From assembly GCA_018402345.1 (NCBI GenBank), contig JAGYIV010000008.1, positions 248,001 to 312,000 on the forward strand: a stretch of 64,000 bases of DNA. The letters run 5' to 3'. This stretch comes from Terrimicrobiaceae bacterium. GTDB lineage: Bacteria > Verrucomicrobiota > Verrucomicrobiia > Chthoniobacterales > Terrimicrobiaceae. A program made the position numbers and the translations under genes. This document shows positions 8,303-15,851 of this stretch, one piece after another; the first letter of the stretch is position 1; each line of letters starts with the position of its first letter. The notes below the pieces were generated by a model. The model was given only the letters and a program-made list of their open reading frames with translations. It was not told the origin of the DNA and made no database searches.

Positions 8303-9174
8303 CACCAAAAACTGGTTCCTTTTGGATTTTAGCAGGGGGGCACAGGCGTCTCGCCTGTGAGAGTCGCTGCGTTCCTTGGTTCCAATCGGGGGGGGGCGAC
8401 TCGCTGGCCAAATTAAAGCTCAGCACTCATGCATTCACGCTGGTGGAACTCCTCGCCGTGCTGGCCATCCTGCTCATTCTTGGAACCATCTCCTACGGCA
8501 CCATCTCAACAATCAGGAAAAGCTCATCCCTGGCAGTCTCCGCAAACAACATTCGCCAACTGTCCGCTGGCGGCATCGCCTACCTGGCCGACAACAACAA
8601 TGTTTTCTGGAAATACTACGACAACAGGCACCCGACCAATGGACGCGGCATCACCTGGTGGTTCGGCTTCGAAGAAAATTCCAGCAGGAGCAGGCCGGAA
8701 GGAGAGCGGGAATTCGACGCCTCAAAGAGCCCCCTCGCCAACTATCTCCCAAAAAACATGGTGCCGGACCCCAGCCTCGCCATCGCCGGAAATGCCTTCA
8801 AACCCAAATACAAACGAGGCTACATCGGAGCGGGCTACAACACTCTTCTTGGAGGGGGTTGGGTCGGGCGGGACCCCTTGCGCAACCGCTTCCAACTCTC
8901 GGATCCATCCAAAGTCGTCGTCTTTTTCACTTCCGCCCAAGTGAATATCTTCCAACGCCCAGCCTCCCCCTCCAATCCCATGCTGGAGGAATTTTACGGC
9001 ATCGACGCTCGCGAGGTCACCGTCCACTTCCGACACGGCGGCAAAGCCATGGTCGCTTTCGCCACGGGAAATGTCGGGTTTCTCGAAATGGAAGAGTCCA
9101 CAAGGGATTCACGCTACCCGGACGCGAATGTCGGCCGCTTTGCTCCCGCAGGCAGCACCGCCTACCTCGAGTAG
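8299..9174 (+). CDS. Type II secretion/type IV pilus-like pseudopilin
   Basis: The product carries the prepilin N-terminal signature HAFTLVELLAVLAILLILG (with the Glu at position 5 after the cleavage site) followed by a globular part ending in a GGKAMVAFATGNVGFLE region, which is the H-X9-DG-like tail common to Verrucomicrobia/Planctomycete pseudopilins. No ATG lies near the signature. The best start is the GTG at 8299 that overlaps the stop of the PEP-CTERM gene, giving an unusually long leader of about 42 residues that includes a palindrome and a run of nine G. A CTG at 8404, or a frame change in the G run, are alternatives. It converges on gspF with a five-base gap, so peptidase-processed export is plausible. 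Confidence 0.75.
   Translation: MTPKTGSFWILAGGHRRLACESRCVPWFQSGGGDSLAKLKLSTHAFTLVELLAVLAILLILGTISYGTISTIRKSSSLAVSANNIRQLSAGGIAYLADNNNVFWKYYDNRHPTNGRGITWWFGFEENSSRSRPEGEREFDASKSPLANYLPKNMVPDPSLAIAGNAFKPKYKRGYIGAGYNTLLGGGWVGRDPLRNRFQLSDPSKVVVFFTSAQVNIFQRPASPSNPMLEEFYGIDAREVTVHFRHGGKAMVAFATGNVGFLEMEESTRDSRYPDANVGRFAPAGSTAYLE
8341..8359. repeat. Short perfect palindrome CACAGGCG-TCT-CGCCTGTG
   Basis: Eight-base arms surround a three-base spacer, inside the long pseudopilin leader. The shape (GGCG, spacer, CGCC) is like the GCGGGCG/CGCCCGC hairpin after gyrB at 19246-19262. Such palindromes are normally intergenic, which weakens the GTG 8299 start. Confidence 0.6.
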
Positions 9175-9179
9175 CAGCC

Positions 9180-10457
9180 CTACTGCTGCATCCCGGTGAT
9201 AATGCTGATCAACGGCAGGAACAACGCGATCACGATCGTTCCGACAATCACCGCGAGGAACACAATCATGATCGGCTCGAGCAGCGATGTCAGACCCGAC
9301 ACGGCATTGTCCACCTCATCGTCGTAGACCTCGGCGACCTTCAGCAACATGTCGGGCAACTGGCCGGTCTCCTCGCCGACATCGATCATGCTGATCACCA
9401 TCGGCGGGAACACACCGCTCGACTCGAGCGGCTGCACGATCGACTCGCCCTCGCGCACGGCATCGTGAACCTTCGAGATCGCATCCGCTACCATGGCATT
9501 CCCTGCCGTGTCACGCGTGATATTCAGCGCCTGCAAAATCGGCACACCACTCGTCACCAGCGTTCCCAGCGTTCGGGAAAACCGCGAAATCGCGCTTTTG
9601 CGGGTCAGGTCGCCGAACACCGGGGCCTTCAACAGAAAGTTGTCGATCAACACACCGCCCTTCGGCGTCTTGGCCAGAAACTTGAACCCGAACGCCAGCG
9701 CCACGATCCCGCCGATCAGCACAAGAAGGTTGTTCTTCACCAGGTTGCTCGTGCCGATCACAAACTGCGTCAACGCCGGCAGCGGCTTCCCGCCAAGCAT
9801 GTCCGCGAAGATCGCTTCGAACTTCGGCACGATAAACACCAGCAAAAACGCCATGATCACAATCGCGATCACCAGCACGATCACCGGATAGAACATCGCC
9901 GACACCACCTTGTTCTTGATCTTTTGCGCCTTCTCCTGGAACTCCGCCAACCGCAACAACACCGTCTCGAGCACGCCGCCCAACTCGCCGGCCTTCACCA
10001 TGTTCACATACAGCTTGTTGAAAATGCGCGGATGCGACGACAGGCTCTCAGAAAATGTCCCGCCGCTCTGCACCGACTCGGCGATGCTCGTGATCACCTT
10101 CTTCAACACCGGATCCGGCTCCTGCTTGGACAGCACCGTCAATCCCCTCAGCAACGGCAACCCCGCGTCAATCAATGTCGCAAGCTGACGCGTGAAGATC
10201 ATCAGCGTTTTCGGTTTGATCGTCTTCCGCTCCAAAAACGGAATATTGATGTTGATCTTGATATCCTTCTTCGCCAGCGAGGCCCCTCCGCCGCCGGCGG
10301 CTTTTTTCTTCGGCCCCTTCCCCTCCTCCGCGATCGTTTTGGGAAAATACCCGGCCTGCCTGAGTTGGGCCACGGCGTCGTTTTGGGATTCTGCCTCGAG
10401 GATACCGGAGGTTTCCTGACCGCGGGCGTCCAAGGCAATATAAGTGTATCGAGGCAT
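9180..10457 (-). CDS. gspF: Type II secretion system inner-membrane platform protein GspF/PilC
   Basis: This is the polytopic platform protein that couples the cytoplasmic ATPase to pilin or pseudopilin assembly. The 425-residue product starts MPRYTYIALDARGQETSG and has two T2SSF domains (about 85-205 and 290-410). Each holds a conserved block: TRQLATLIDAGLPLLRGL and GELGG in the first, SRTLGTLVTSGVPILQAL and GEETGQLP in the second. The hydrophobic helices are near 190-215, 245-265 and 385-415. A Gly/Lys-rich linker at 48-65 separates the N-terminal segment. No GspE, GspD or PilB gene is in the window; the facing pseudopilin gene suggests they work together. Confidence 0.93.
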   Translation of the reverse strand: MPRYTYIALDARGQETSGILEAESQNDAVAQLRQAGYFPKTIAEEGKGPKKKAAGGGGASLAKKDIKININIPFLERKTIKPKTLMIFTRQLATLIDAGLPLLRGLTVLSKQEPDPVLKKVITSIAESVQSGGTFSESLSSHPRIFNKLYVNMVKAGELGGVLETVLLRLAEFQEKAQKIKNKVVSAMFYPVIVLVIAIVIMAFLLVFIVPKFEAIFADMLGGKPLPALTQFVIGTSNLVKNNLLVLIGGIVALAFGFKFLAKTPKGGVLIDNFLLKAPVFGDLTRKSAISRFSRTLGTLVTSGVPILQALNITRDTAGNAMVADAISKVHDAVREGESIVQPLESSGVFPPMVISMIDVGEETGQLPDMLLKVAEVYDDEVDNAVSGLTSLLEPIMIVFLAVIVGTIVIALFLPLISIITGMQQ

Positions 10458-10746
10458 AAGCTGGGAAGGATTGAAGGGCTGCTATGGGGCGTAACCAACC
10501 GACCGCGCTTTGTCGAGATTCGTTTTAGTTCGAAATAGGATTTTAAACAGGACGACAGGATGAAAAGAATCGGAGGCTACCAGCGGAGAAAGACTGCCAA
10601 CGGCAGCCCGCAGGGCGAGCAAAGCGAGTCAATTCACAGGAATTCCTTGGGAGGTTGGTGGAGATTGCACAAAATCCGGGATTCCAAAGAAAATCATAAC
10701 CTACTAATTCTCTGTGCCCTCTGTGGTTAATTCTGATAATTCGATC
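10458..10746. other. Intergenic region without a recognised gene
   Basis: About 290 bases between the gspF start and the end of the MBL-fold gene. No convincing ORF. It contains one half of the palindromic element also found at 34057-34139 (see repeat at 10707-10730). Otherwise nothing is recognised; a promoter for gspF should lie here but no clear -35/-10 pair is visible. Confidence 0.5.
10707..10730. repeat. Half-copy of the CTCTGTG palindromic repeat
   Basis: The sequence TTCTCTGTGCCCTCTGTGG plus TTAA matches one arm of the inverted repeat at 34118-34139 with few changes. It is an intergenic repeat of unknown function; only one arm is present here. Confidence 0.55.
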
Positions 10747-11364
10747 TCAGTCCACAGGCGAGACATACGGATTGTGTTCCCGCTCATACCCGATCGTCGT
10801 CTCCGGCCCGTGCCCAGGCAACACTCGCGTCGCGGGGTCCAGTGGATACAACTTCTCGCGAATTCCCTCGAAGAGCAGCTCTCCGTCGCCTCCAGGCAGG
10901 TCCCACCGCCCGACTCCCTCGCGGAACAACACATCACCACCGATCAACACCCCCTCCCCAGGCAGCAAAAAACACAAGCTCCCAGGACAATGCCCCGGCA
11001 CATGCAGCACCCGCAGATTCACACCAGCCACCTCGCTGGTCTCCCCCTCGCCGAGAAGCAGATCGGGAGACACCGGCTCGAACTCGATATCGAACCCGTG
11101 CTTTTTGAAAAATGACCCGTCGGCCACCATCGGCACTGAGTCGACATGGCAAGCGACCTTGCATCCGTGCCGCCGCCGGATCGCCGCTGCATCCATCACA
11201 TGGTCGAAATGCCCGTGCGTCAGCAACAACCAGTCGACCCGCTCGCCGGCGAACGCAGCATCCGCACCCTGCGGCGCGTCGAACAGCAGGTTTCCCTGCG
11301 GGGTTTTCAGCAAAATCGCATTGGTCGCCAGTGGACCACCGGTAAAAAATTTGAACTCATTCAT
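10747..11364 (-). CDS. MBL-fold metallo-hydrolase (glyoxalase II-like)
   Basis: The 205-residue product has the full zinc-binding set: THGHFDHVMD (H-x-H-x-D-H, about 56-65), the His of VPGHCPGSLCF, the Asp of LIGGDVLF, and PGHGPETTIGYE with the last His. Length and the absence of a C-terminal substrate domain match short hydroxyacylglutathione-hydrolase-like MBL proteins, which hydrolyse thioesters or related small molecules in the cytoplasm; the true substrate is unknown. The start was set at MNEFKFF, where homology begins, discarding a 52-codon extension. It is divergent from the protease gene with a 73-base gap. Confidence 0.88.
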   Translation of the reverse strand: MNEFKFFTGGPLATNAILLKTPQGNLLFDAPQGADAAFAGERVDWLLLTHGHFDHVMDAAAIRRRHGCKVACHVDSVPMVADGSFFKKHGFDIEFEPVSPDLLLGEGETSEVAGVNLRVLHVPGHCPGSLCFLLPGEGVLIGGDVLFREGVGRWDLPGGDGELLFEGIREKLYPLDPATRVLPGHGPETTIGYEREHNPYVSPVD

Positions 11365-11437
11365 GGATGTGATGTCGAATAATGGTCGGCAAAATTTGAT
11401 TTTAGCCACCCGCTCTGCAAAGTATTCCATAATATTC

Positions 11438-13651
11438 ATGAGGCACATTTTAAAATCCTCCACGGCCGCCGCGATCGCCCTCTCCCTCGTTCTCGCCGGT
11501 GCCACCCGCGCCAATACCACCCAAGCCCCCGCTGATCAGGCACAGATCGCCCTCGCGGTCGCCAACTGGCTCCAGCAAGCACACTACAGCCGCGCGAAGC
11601 TGGATGACGCCATGTCCGCCAAGTTGCTCACGAACTACCTCGAGCTTCTGGACTACAACAAACTCTACTTCACCGGCGAGGATGTCGCCGAGTTCACCGA
11701 AAAATACGCTACCTCCCTCGACGACCGCATCCTCCGCGGCGACCTCGCCCCGGCCCACGATATCTTCGCCCGCTACAAACAACGTGTCGAAGACCGCGTC
11801 GCCAAGAACAAGGAACTCGCAAAAAAAACCTACGACTTCAAAGGCAACAGCACCGTGGAACTCAACCGCCAGAAATCCCCCTGGCCGGCCACCTCCGCCG
11901 AGGCCGACAAACTCTGGCAAGACCGCGTCGAGGCCGAACTCCTCCAAGAGCACCTCAGCGAATTCAACCTCCGCACCCCGGAGGAAACCGTCACCCGCCG
12001 CTACGACCAGGCCCTCCGCAACGTCAACGAAATGGACTCGTCGGATGTCGGAAACACCTTCCTCCGCGCCCTCGCCCGCACCTACGACCCCCACTCGGAA
12101 TACCTCAGCCCGAGCGAAATGGAGAATTTCCAAATCTCCATGAAACTCTCCCTCGTGGGCATCGGTGCCGTTCTCCGCTCGGAGGACGGCTACACGAAGA
12201 TCGTGGAACTCGTCCCCGGAGGCCCCGCCGACAAGGACGGCCGCCTCAAGGTCGGCGACCGCATCGTGGCCGTGGCCCAAGGCGATGTCGAATTCGAGGA
12301 CATCGTAGACATGCGTCTCGACAAGGTCGTCGAAAAAATCCGCGGCAAGGAAGGCACCATCGTCCGCCTCCAAGTCATCCCGACAGATGCCGATGACCCC
12401 TCGAAGCGCACCCTCGTCGAGATCAACCGCGACAAGGTCCAACTCAAGGACCAGGAGGCGAAGGCCGAACTCATCGATGTCACCGAGCCGGACGGCAAGG
12501 TCACCCGACTCGGCTGGATCACCCTTCCCTCGTTCTACTCCAACATGAGCGGCAACGGCGAACCCAAGAGCACCACCGAGGATGTCTCGCTCCTCCTCTC
12601 CCGCCTCAAAGAGGAGGGCATGGAAGGCCTTGTCGTCGACCTCCGGCGCGATGGTGGCGGTTCCCTCGAGGAGGCGATCAACCTCACAGGCCTCTTCATT
12701 CCAAAAGGCCCCGTCGTTCAATCCAAGGACCCCAGCGGCAAAATCACCGTCAACAGCGACCGCAACCCTGACATTGCCTACTCGGGCCCCATGGTCGTCG
12801 TCATGAACCGCCTCAGCGCCTCGGCCAGCGAGATCTTCGCCGCCGCCCTCCAAGACTACGGCCGTGCGATTATCGTGGGCGACGAGCGCAGCTTCGGCAA
12901 AGGCACCGTCCAAACCGTGGTCGATCTGGACAAATCCCTCTCGCTCCCGTTCTTCAATATCAAACGCCAAAATGCCGGTGCCCTCAAACTCACCATCCAA
13001 AAATTCTACCGCATCCGCGGCGGCTCGACACAACTCAAGGGCGTGGAATCCGACATCGTTCTCCCCTCCCGCACCGACAACCCCGAAATCGGCGAAAACT
13101 CCCTCAAAGACCCTCTCGAATACGACGAGATCGCCCCGGTCGTTTTCACTGAAAAAAACCCGAGGGACCTCGCCTTCCTCGAGGAACTCCGCAAACGCTC
13201 GTCCCAGCGCATCACCACCGACCCCGAATTCCTCTACGTCAGCGAGGACATGAAGCGCCTCCGCGAGCGCATCGAACAAAACAGCATCAGCACCAACGAG
13301 GAACTCCGCCGCAAGGAACTCGACGACGACAAGGCCCGCAAGGAGGCCCGCGACAAGGAACGCGCCGAACGCGGCCCCCTCATCAATGCCAAAGTCTGGG
13401 AACTCACCCTCGACGACGTCAAATCAAACCGCAAGGACCTCAAGGTCGTCGACTTTGAACGCGAACGCTCCAAGAATTACGACCTCGACGAGGAACTCGA
13501 AGCCGATTCAGAGGACAGCGAAGACAAGGAGGATAAAGACAAAGCCCCCAAACCCGACCCCATCCGCAACGAAACCGTTCGCATCATATCGGACCTCCTC
13601 AACTTCCTGAACGTCGGCAACACCGCCGCCGCAAAAAACAAAACCCCCTGA
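11438..13651 (+). CDS. Carboxy-terminal processing protease, Prc/Tsp type (S41A)
   Basis: Prc-type proteases degrade or trim periplasmic proteins from the C-terminus. The 737-residue product has a signal peptide (to about residue 25), an N-terminal Prc-like helical domain (30-220), a PDZ domain around VPGGPADKDGRLKVGDRI (about 250-340), the S41 core and a C-terminal DUF3340-like tail. The catalytic Ser lies in SASASEIFAAAL and the general-base Lys in ERSFGKGTVQT, so it should be active. The last 100 residues are very acidic (DEELEADSEDSEDKEDKD). E. coli Prc is 682 residues. It is monocistronic, with a mobile-element region downstream. Confidence 0.93.
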   Translation: MRHILKSSTAAAIALSLVLAGATRANTTQAPADQAQIALAVANWLQQAHYSRAKLDDAMSAKLLTNYLELLDYNKLYFTGEDVAEFTEKYATSLDDRILRGDLAPAHDIFARYKQRVEDRVAKNKELAKKTYDFKGNSTVELNRQKSPWPATSAEADKLWQDRVEAELLQEHLSEFNLRTPEETVTRRYDQALRNVNEMDSSDVGNTFLRALARTYDPHSEYLSPSEMENFQISMKLSLVGIGAVLRSEDGYTKIVELVPGGPADKDGRLKVGDRIVAVAQGDVEFEDIVDMRLDKVVEKIRGKEGTIVRLQVIPTDADDPSKRTLVEINRDKVQLKDQEAKAELIDVTEPDGKVTRLGWITLPSFYSNMSGNGEPKSTTEDVSLLLSRLKEEGMEGLVVDLRRDGGGSLEEAINLTGLFIPKGPVVQSKDPSGKITVNSDRNPDIAYSGPMVVVMNRLSASASEIFAAALQDYGRAIIVGDERSFGKGTVQTVVDLDKSLSLPFFNIKRQNAGALKLTIQKFYRIRGGSTQLKGVESDIVLPSRTDNPEIGENSLKDPLEYDEIAPVVFTEKNPRDLAFLEELRKRSSQRITTDPEFLYVSEDMKRLRERIEQNSISTNEELRRKELDDDKARKEARDKERAERGPLINAKVWELTLDDVKSNRKDLKVVDFERERSKNYDLDEELEADSEDSEDKEDKDKAPKPDPIRNETVRIISDLLNFLNVGNTAAAKNKTP

Positions 13652-13671
13652 TCCTCGCAAAAGCGCTTACG

Positions 13672-14053
13672 ATCGGATGGGCCTAGGGGGATTGCGCCCC
13701 GTATGCCTTCTACACAACCGGACATGCGGTTTGCCACATCCGTCGGTTGAACCCGGCAGTGGTCAGCATGACTCAGGTGCTGCCTCCGCGAAAGTCCATG
13801 GCAGGATGAACCCATATTGATGAAGACGCTTGTTGGATAGGGCCTGATTCATTAGCCAGAGCCGCGCTATGCGCCATACCCCCAACCCACTGTAGGCCAG
13901 GCCACAAGCTCGCGCTCCTACGCCGAGGCGCCGTAACCCAAGTTTTGCATGACATCGGGAAAATCCGCTCGAAATCGCCGATTTTAGCCATTCTTATTTA
14001 CGCAACCAACTGAAATACAACGTAGTAATTTTTTGCAGGCGTTTTGTAGTGCT
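13672..14053 (-). mobile_element. Group II intron remnant (maturase C-terminus plus domains V-VI)
   Basis: On the minus strand about 75 codons remain open up to a stop at 13765-13763, with a maturase-like ending (LRRLGVGARA, then WRIARL and NQALSN). Next comes a domain V-like hairpin (ATGTGG-CAAA-CCGCAT with a GT bulge and CCGGTT, about 13745-13712) and a GGC-GGGG/CCCC-GCC hairpin as domain VI, ending near 13676. The order stop, NRRM-coding stretch, ACCGCATGTCCGGT and G-rich hairpin is that of bacterial group II introns. The 5' part is missing, being cut by the IS1380-type element at 14054. No active reverse transcriptase remains. Confidence 0.5.
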
Positions 14054-15721
14054 TAATCCTAAAAACGGCAGTTGAGTCGCTGTGATAGGCGCGGAAGTTG
14101 CTTGCGGGTTTGGTGATGGATTCGATTTCCCTATCCGAAAAGACTCACCTTGCGGGTGAGGCAAAAAACACACTTCCGCCTCCGGAAAAAGATGCCGCCA
14201 TAGGCCCCTCGATGCCCGTTGATACCGAGGGTGGGCGCTACCATGTGCAATGGGACGACTCGGCTCCGATGACGCCGCTGGGCCAGTTGGTTTTCTTTGC
14301 CCAGTTCCTTCATGCCGGTGGGCGCTGGGAGGACTTTTGCCGTGAGGCACCCTTCGACTTCACCAGCCCCAACGCCCCAAGCAACGAGGATGTGCTCGGA
14401 TCGATGCTTCTCTCCATTTTGTGCGGGCACACGCGCTACGCCCATGTCAACGCCCTGCGCTTCGACACGGTCACCCCACCGATGCTCGGCATGCGCAAGG
14501 TCGTCAGTGAGGACAGCGCCCGGCGCAACCTCAAGAAGCTCGATCAAATCGGAGCGCGGCGCTGGCAGGGCAAGCATCTGCGCGCCACATGGGAGCGCTT
14601 GCTGCGGCATCCCTGGATGCTGGACATCGACACCACGGTCAAGACGGTCTTCGGTTCCCAAGAAGGCGCGCAGGTCGGCTACAACCCGTACAAGCCCGGA
14701 CGCCCCAGCCATGCCTACCACACCTATTGGATCGCGCGCCTGCGCTTGTGTTTGGATGTCGAAGTGCGCCCCGGCAACCAAAGTTCCGCGTGCCATGGCA
14801 TGCCCGGGCTTTGGGAACTCATCGACTCGCTGCCTGCCGAATCACGCCCCCACGCCATCCGTGGGGACTGCAACTACGGTAGTGAAGGCGCCATGGCCGA
14901 ATGCGAAGCCCGCGGCATTCCGTATTTGTTCAAGCTGCGCCAAACGCCAAAGGTCAAGACCCTCATCAACGCGTTGGAACACGTCGGCGGCTGGATCGAT
15001 TGCGGTCAGGGATTCGAAGGCATCGAAGGCGAACTCCAGTTGAACGGATGGAGTCGCAAACGCCGGGTGATCGTGGCCCGTCGGCGCATCAAGCCCGAAG
15101 AGGGCGAGACCGAAAAAAACACCCTCCCCCTGCTCAGTCGGTGCGGCGAGTTGCCCATGGAGGTCATCTCCTACGAATACATCGTGCTGGCGAGCACTCT
15201 TCCCTACAAAGCGCCCGCGCTCGTCGCCCTTTACCGGGAGCGCGGCGATGCCGAAAACCCCTTTGACGAACTCAAAAACCAGTGGGGTTGGGCCGGGTTC
15301 ACCACACAAGACCTCAACCGCTGCCAGATCACCGCCCGACTCATCGCCCAAATCTACAACTGGTGGAGCCTCTACGCCCGCCTTGTCGACCGCGAGAGGC
15401 ACCGCGAGGCAGTAACCACCCGCCCCGAACTCCTTGGCGGAGTCGCCCGCCAAACACGCCACGCCGGGCAAACGCGAATCAGCGTCAATCTCAGCCACGC
15501 CAAGGGCAACAAAATCAAAACCCAACTCGCCGAGGCCAGCGCGTTTTTACAAGGGCTACTGGCAAGTGCGGAGCAGTTGAGCAACGCCCAGCGCTGGGAG
15601 CGCATCCTGATTCGGATATTCGAGAAATTCATGCCTCAAAAACTGCTCGACACCGGCACGCCGATTCCCGCCACGGGTTGAAAGAGTCATTTTCAACACT
15701 CGACTGCCGAATTTAGGATTA
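14054..15721 (+). mobile_element. IS1380-family insertion sequence
   Basis: The element is bounded by imperfect inverted repeats: TAATCCTAAAAACGGCAGTT from 14054 and its counterpart TAATCCTAAATTCGGCAGTC read inwards from 15721 on the other strand (20 of 23 bases match through GAG). It holds one transposase gene and nothing else. The outer two or three bases of the repeats may belong to the target. I see no clear target duplication, so the insertion is not recent or one flank was lost. Confidence 0.8.
14116..15681 (+). CDS. IS1380-family transposase
   Basis: The 521-residue DDE transposase has the IS1380 signature: the first Asp in LDIDTTVKTVFG followed by QEGAQVGYNPYKPGRPSHAY, the second Asp in RGDCNYGSEG, and the Glu in RERGDAENPFDELK with the YREK-like spacing. 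The frame is intact from ATG 14116 (a TTG at 14098 is an alternative) to the stop just inside the right inverted repeat, so the protein may be functional. Length is normal for the family (about 440-530). It carries no passenger gene. Confidence 0.92.
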   Translation: MDSISLSEKTHLAGEAKNTLPPPEKDAAIGPSMPVDTEGGRYHVQWDDSAPMTPLGQLVFFAQFLHAGGRWEDFCREAPFDFTSPNAPSNEDVLGSMLLSILCGHTRYAHVNALRFDTVTPPMLGMRKVVSEDSARRNLKKLDQIGARRWQGKHLRATWERLLRHPWMLDIDTTVKTVFGSQEGAQVGYNPYKPGRPSHAYHTYWIARLRLCLDVEVRPGNQSSACHGMPGLWELIDSLPAESRPHAIRGDCNYGSEGAMAECEARGIPYLFKLRQTPKVKTLINALEHVGGWIDCGQGFEGIEGELQLNGWSRKRRVIVARRRIKPEEGETEKNTLPLLSRCGELPMEVISYEYIVLASTLPYKAPALVALYRERGDAENPFDELKNQWGWAGFTTQDLNRCQITARLIAQIYNWWSLYARLVDRERHREAVTTRPELLGGVARQTRHAGQTRISVNLSHAKGNKIKTQLAEASAFLQGLLASAEQLSNAQRWERILIRIFEKFMPQKLLDTGTPIPATG

Positions 15722-15851
15722 GTAGAGAGGCTCTGCGCCGATGGCGTGCGACTTTTGCGGCGCACCCGCTATTTTCATGCTAGGAGACGGTGCGGCACCC
15801 CAACAGTTGGAATGAAGACGTAGCGCCCAGTTTGCGATGGGCGCGGAGGCC

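Noticed and set aside
8376-10538. 720-codon plus-strand frame covering the pseudopilin and the antisense of gspF
   Set aside because: It runs through two recognised genes in other frames and shows His/Arg/Gln low complexity.
11450-13279. Long minus-strand frame opposite the Prc protease (609 codons)
   Set aside because: It is an antisense shadow of a highly conserved protease, with low-complexity Val/Asp/Glu composition and no family motif.
14054-14058. Target-site duplication around the IS1380 element
   Set aside because: The flanks TTAAT/ATTAG look symmetrical only because of the inverted repeat; no direct repeat was found.
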